DNA from: Aquidulcibacter paucihalophilus
GTDB lineage: Bacteria > Pseudomonadota > Alphaproteobacteria > Caulobacterales > Aquidulcibacteraceae
Length of the DNA: 64,000 nucleotides
Assembly: GCF_002105465.1 (NCBI RefSeq)
Contig: NZ_NCSQ01000174.1
Span: forward strand, 92,794-156,793
Reading direction: 5' to 3'
The notes beneath the pieces are model-generated. The model saw only the letters and a program-made list of their open reading frames with translations, had not been told where the DNA came from and made no database searches. A program made the position numbers and the translations under genes. Every line of letters begins with the position of its first letter. Within the stretch, counting starts at the first letter, position 1. Of this stretch, positions 60,522-64,000 are shown in pieces.

Positions 60522-61379
60522 ATGGCAAATAGCGTCCACACAAATATGGGAGCGATGGTCGCGCTTCAGAATTTGAATGCGACCTCACGCGAACTGAGTG
60601 TTACCCAAAGCCGGATCAATACCGGTTTGAAAGTTGCTAAAGCGCAGGACAATGGCGCGATCTACAACATCGCCCAGCAACAGCGCTCTGAAAATTCTGC
60701 CTATAATGCAGTAGCCGACGGTTTGAACCGCGCGAAGTCGATTGCCGACGTTGCACTCGCTGCAGGCGAGGCCCTGTCTGACATTTTCACACAGATGCGC
60801 GAAAAGGCGGTTGCGGCGTCTGATACTTCTATTAGCGCGACATCGAGAGCCGCCTACAATTCCGAATTTATCGCGCTGCGCGATCAAGTACCCTCGGTAA
60901 TTGCAAACGCCGTGTTCGATGGTGCCAACATTTTAGGCGGTGGTGCAAACTTAACCTTCCTTGCAAACACCACCGGCAGCCAAACCATCACCTTGCCAAC
61001 CCTCGATCTGTCGTTGGCAACCGGCGCGGGCGGTACACCTGCATCCCCCGCCGCTGACGTCTATTTGGGTGCAACATCGGACTTGAGCACAGCCGCACTG
61101 GCGGCAACCTCGCGCGATCAAGTCGTTGCGTCGCTGAACTATATCAACTCGGAATTGGCGCGCCTTGGCGCATCAGCCAAGCGCGTTGAAAACCATTCGA
61201 TCTTTGTCTCCAAACTGCAAGATGCCATCACCGGCGGTATCGGCAATTTGGTCGACGCGGACCTCGCCAGCGAAAGCGCGCGCTTGCAGTCGCTGCAGGT
61301 CAAACAACAATTGGGCACCCAGGCACTGTCGATCGCCAACCAGGCACCACAGACCATCCTGTCGCTGTTCCGTAACTAA
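60522..61379 (+). CDS. Flagellin 1
   Basis: This 285-residue flagellin begins MANSVHTNMGAMVALQNLN and carries SRINTGLKVAKAQDNGAIYNIAQQQR and the coiled N-terminal D0/D1 domain, then a short variable centre (about 140-200), then the C-terminal D0/D1 helix ending NQAPQTILSLFRN. Length and sequence fit the short Caulobacter-type flagellins without a D2/D3 domain. GGAAGGA precedes the ATG. Close paralogue at 61548-62408. Confidence 0.96.
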   Translation: MANSVHTNMGAMVALQNLNATSRELSVTQSRINTGLKVAKAQDNGAIYNIAQQQRSENSAYNAVADGLNRAKSIADVALAAGEALSDIFTQMREKAVAASDTSISATSRAAYNSEFIALRDQVPSVIANAVFDGANILGGGANLTFLANTTGSQTITLPTLDLSLATGAGGTPASPAADVYLGATSDLSTAALAATSRDQVVASLNYINSELARLGASAKRVENHSIFVSKLQDAITGGIGNLVDADLASESARLQSLQVKQQLGTQALSIANQAPQTILSLFRN

Positions 61380-61484
61380 AGGGGCAAAGGTTAGACGAAA
61401 ACAAATCAGGTCAAAATTTCTTAGGCCAGACGGTGATTTACGAATTATTCACCATGTTTTCGCCACAACTTCTGTAGATTAATT

Positions 61485-61500
61485 TGGGTCATCTCACTGC
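61485..61500 (+). promoter_or_regulatory. Weak sigma-54-like site upstream of flagellin 2
   Basis: TGGGTCATCTCACTGC has GG and GC ten bases apart (61487-61488 and 61499-61500), but -24 CAY is not matched and -12 reads CTGC. It lies 48 bases before the second flagellin start. Lower confidence than the site at 60429. Confidence 0.35.
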
Positions 61501-61547
61501 AAGGTTTGCCGAGATTGACCGGGTGATTAAAAAAGAAAGAGCGAACC

Positions 61548-62408
61548 ATGTCAGGTAGTGTGCATACAAATATGGGAGCCATGACGGCTCTTCAAAATCT
61601 GAACAAGACCAATCGCGAAATGGATAGCATCCAAAATCGGATCAATACCGGCTTGAAAGTTGCCGTCGCGAAGGACAATGGCGCGATTTACAACATCGCC
61701 CAGCAGCAGCGGTCTGAACTTTCCGCCTATGACGCGGTTCGGAACAGCTTGAACCGCGCCAAATCCATCGCAGACGTGGCGCTCGCCGCTGGCGAGCAAA
61801 TCTCCGACATCTTCTCACAAATGCGCGAAAAGGCCGTGGCAGCTTCAGATGCCTCCGCTAGTGCCACATCACGGGCAGCGTATAACGCCGAATTCATCGC
61901 CTTGCGCGACCAAGTTGCCTCAGTGATCGCCAATGCCGTGTTTGATGGTGGCAATGCCTTAGATGGCGCTGCCGCCAGCTTTACATTTCTCGCCAATTCC
62001 ACCGGCAGCCTCACGGTGACTTTGCCGATTATCGACCTCCGCCTTGTAGCGGGTGCGGGCACCACCGTCGCCTCGCCTGCCGCTGACATTTATCTTGGTA
62101 CTACAGACGTCCTAGATACCGCAGCCAATGCGGCGACAGTTCGCGATCGGATTGTCGCTTCTCTTGAATATGTAAACTCAGAATTGGCCCGCCTCGGCGC
62201 GTCAGCCAAACGGATCGAGAATCACGAAATCTTTGTCGGCAAACTTCAGGATAGCATCAAAGGCGGCATCGGGAACTTGGTTGATGCCGACCTTGCGGTG
62301 GAATCAGCCCGCTTGCAAGCAGCTCAGGTCAAGCAGCAATTGGGCACCCAGGCCCTGTCGATTGCAAACCAAGCGCCTCAAAGCATCTTGAGCTTGTTCC
62401 GCCAATAA
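61548..62408 (+). CDS. Flagellin 2
   Basis: This 286-residue flagellin starts MSGSVHTNMGAMTALQNLN and keeps all landmarks of flagellin 1, with differences concentrated in the centre (about 140-190). It is a tandem duplicate, 168 bases after the first, and retains the ends NLVDADLAVESARLQ and QAPQSILSLFRQ. It could be expressed from its own weak promoter or by read-through. Confidence 0.96.
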   Translation: MSGSVHTNMGAMTALQNLNKTNREMDSIQNRINTGLKVAVAKDNGAIYNIAQQQRSELSAYDAVRNSLNRAKSIADVALAAGEQISDIFSQMREKAVAASDASASATSRAAYNAEFIALRDQVASVIANAVFDGGNALDGAAASFTFLANSTGSLTVTLPIIDLRLVAGAGTTVASPAADIYLGTTDVLDTAANAATVRDRIVASLEYVNSELARLGASAKRIENHEIFVGKLQDSIKGGIGNLVDADLAVESARLQAAQVKQQLGTQALSIANQAPQSILSLFRQ

Positions 62409-62428
62409 TTCGCTGATGTGAGCCCGGA

Positions 62429-64000
62429 TCAAGCCGGGCGCACAAAGCTATCAAGCACTTTTTTCTCGCCAGACTTTTCAAACTGAATGGTCAGCTTTGA
62501 CCCCTCGACATGGCGCACGGCACCATAGCCGAATTTATCATGGAAAATGCGCTGGCCGACGGCATAAGTCGCATCTTTAGCCCCGGTTCGCGCCAGAAGC
62601 TTGGCTTCGCCATCGATAATCGGCCCACCAAACCCTTTGGCAATACCCGGTGCCAATTTGCCCAAGGCAGCGGCGGCCTGCGCGCGTTTCCAACCCGGGC
62701 TTTCATAGCCTGTGCCAAACCCATTACCAGGTTGGGTCGAAAGCGGACCATAGGCCGCAAAGCGCTCTGCTGCACCACCCGTCCCTTGATTGAAATAGCC
62801 CGTGTCAGAAACCGCATCGACATGGCCATCGGGTAGTTCATCGACAAAGCGGCTCGGCAAGACGCTATTCCACCGCCCATAAATCTGCCGATTGGCGGCA
62901 AAGCTGATGCGCGCACTTTCTCGCGCCCGCGTTATGCCAACATAAGCGAGGCGACGCTCTTCCTCGAGCGCCTTGTCACCCTTTTCATCTAGGGCGCGCC
63001 GTGAGGGAAAAACCTCTTCTTCCCACCCGGGCAGGAAGACCAAAGGCCATTCAAGGCCCTTTGCCGCGTGCAGCGTTAGGATCTGGACGGCATCACCCTC
63101 CTCGGTGCGATCCAAGTCCATTACCAATTCAATGTGCTCTAGATAAGCTGCCAAGGTATCGAATTGCCCCATAGATCGGACCAATTCTTTCAAGTTATCG
63201 AGTTTGGAGACCGATTGTGGATTCTTGTCGGCCTTCAACATATCGGTATAGCCGCTCTCATCGAGAATGAGTTCGGCCAATTCGGTATGCGGCAATTCCA
63301 GTGCCTTTTTGCGCCAGTGTTCAAGTTGATGGATGAAACGTGTGAGGCCCGTGCGAGCTGGACCCTTCAATTCATCGCTGCCTAACAATTGGCTCGCCAT
63401 GGTGAACAAGGGGACGCCGGCCAAACGCGCCGCCGTGCCTAGCCGTTGAATACTGGTATCGCCAATACCGCGCTTGGGAACATTGACGATCCGCTCAAAA
63501 GCCAAATCATCGTCAAGAGAGCGGATGAGCCGCAAATAAGCATGCGCATCGCGAATTTCGGCCCGCTCAAAGAAGCGCGGCCCACCAATGACTTTATAGG
63601 GAATCTGCAGCATCAAAAAGCGCTCTTCAAAGGCGCGCATCTGCCAAGAAGCCCTCACCAAGACCGCGCTTTCATCATAGCGCCGTCCCGTTCGCCGCCA
63701 CTGTTCAATATCATCGGCGATCAGGCGTGCTTCGGCTTCCCCATCCCAAATCCCCCGTACCAGCACGCGGTCGCCTTCTGGAATATCGGTCCAGAGAGTT
63801 TTGCTAAGGCGGTTCTTATTGCTCGAGATCAGATGGCTGGCAGCGGCCAAAATATGCGGTGTTGAGCGATAATTGCGTTCTAGCCGAACAATTTTTGCAC
63901 CCGGAAAATCATGTTCAAAGCGCAAGATATTGTCGACCTCTGCCCCGCGCCAGCCATAAATCGACTGATCATCATCGCCAACAACGCAGATATTCTTGCG
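62429..64000 (-). CDS. uvrD: UvrD/PcrA-type DNA helicase, C-terminal part (N-terminus outside window)
   Basis: The frame is open from the right edge to its stop at 62429. The 25 codons between 63926 and 64000 read VVGDDDQSIYGWRGAEV, the helicase motif III region (Walker-B-adjacent), so the gene clearly continues. Downstream are motif IV (RLERNYRSTPHIL), VNVPKRGIGDTSIQ, motif V (ILTLHAAKGLEWPLVFLPG) and motif VI (RRLAYVGITRARE), then a C-terminal linker ending VLDSFVRPA. The first 200 or so residues with Walker A are beyond the window. PcrA and UvrD cannot be separated here. Confidence 0.93.
   Translation of the reverse strand, partial: RKNICVVGDDDQSIYGWRGAEVDNILRFEHDFPGAKIVRLERNYRSTPHILAAASHLISSNKNRLSKTLWTDIPEGDRVLVRGIWDGEAEARLIADDIEQWRRTGRRYDESAVLVRASWQMRAFEERFLMLQIPYKVIGGPRFFERAEIRDAHAYLRLIRSLDDDLAFERIVNVPKRGIGDTSIQRLGTAARLAGVPLFTMASQLLGSDELKGPARTGLTRFIHQLEHWRKKALELPHTELAELILDESGYTDMLKADKNPQSVSKLDNLKELVRSMGQFDTLAAYLEHIELVMDLDRTEEGDAVQILTLHAAKGLEWPLVFLPGWEEEVFPSRRALDEKGDKALEEERRLAYVGITRARESARISFAANRQIYGRWNSVLPSRFVDELPDGHVDAVSDTGYFNQGTGGAAERFAAYGPLSTQPGNGFGTGYESPGWKRAQAAAALGKLAPGIAKGFGGPIIDGEAKLLARTGAKDATYAVGQRIFHDKFGYGAVRHVEGSKLTIQFEKSGEKKVLDSFVRPA

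Noticed and set aside
62422-62439. GCCCGG...CCGGGC hairpin between flagellin 2 and uvrD
   Set aside because: Short stem overlapping the uvrD stop without a U-run on either strand; could be incidental in G/C-rich sequence.

Overview
The window looks like a chromosomal segment of an alphaproteobacterium, probably of the Caulobacterales (Caulobacter/Hyphomonas-like) or a close relative. The evidence is the lptE-holA-leuS-DUF3576 block followed by an NtrZ-like protein, the htpX/DUF1674/rsmB/rpe/heparinase block, two short Caulobacter-type flagellins of about 285 residues, a sigma-54 type flagellin promoter, and a DUF1800/DUF1501 pair. No rRNA, tRNA, CRISPR array or insertion sequence is visible.

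Bases 1 to about 22,000 form a surface-polysaccharide (O-antigen or capsule) locus that is visibly more A/T-rich than the rest. It holds two glycosyltransferases, an ABC-2 polysaccharide exporter (wzm/wzt), and a set of nucleotide-sugar enzymes. A leftward operon, rfbF-rfbG-rfbH plus an HpcH/HpaI-type aldolase, makes CDP-4-keto-6-deoxyglucose and removes its 3-hydroxyl. On the other strand lie an acetolactate-synthase-like thiamine-diphosphate enzyme, an RmlD-like reductase and an old-yellow-enzyme flavoprotein. Together they suggest a branched or chain-extended 3,6-dideoxyhexose of the yersiniose kind. A phage-like protein (DUF2793 plus a self-cleaving peptidase S74 chaperone domain) sits in the middle of the locus. 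A complete dTDP-L-rhamnose set (rmlA, rmlD, rmlB, rmlC) is flanked by a DegT aminotransferase and a Gfo/Idh dehydrogenase.

Bases 22,000 to 36,000 hold more G/C-rich sugar-activation genes: an AGE-family isomerase, phosphomannomutase, manC, galU and ugd, with purU and a fructose-6-phosphate aldolase placed among them. A further glycosyltransferase and a membrane-anchored WbpM/PglF-like dehydratase follow. The heparinase-like gene, rpe, rsmB, htpX and the DUF1674 gene then lead into core metabolism.

Bases 39,000 to 60,200 are mainly housekeeping: a proline-rich secreted protein, an SDR, kup, argG, holA, lptE, leuS, a DUF3576 lipoprotein, an NtrZ-like protein, a ThiE-like protein, the YggS-family PLP protein, DUF1800/DUF1501, an S9 peptidase, rdgB, hemW, an acetyltransferase and mdh. 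The window closes with two tandem flagellin genes and the C-terminal part of a UvrD/PcrA helicase that runs off the right edge. Many start codons were moved inward from the longest reading frame on the basis of ribosome-binding sites, signal peptides and family N-termini; each such choice is stated in its entry.
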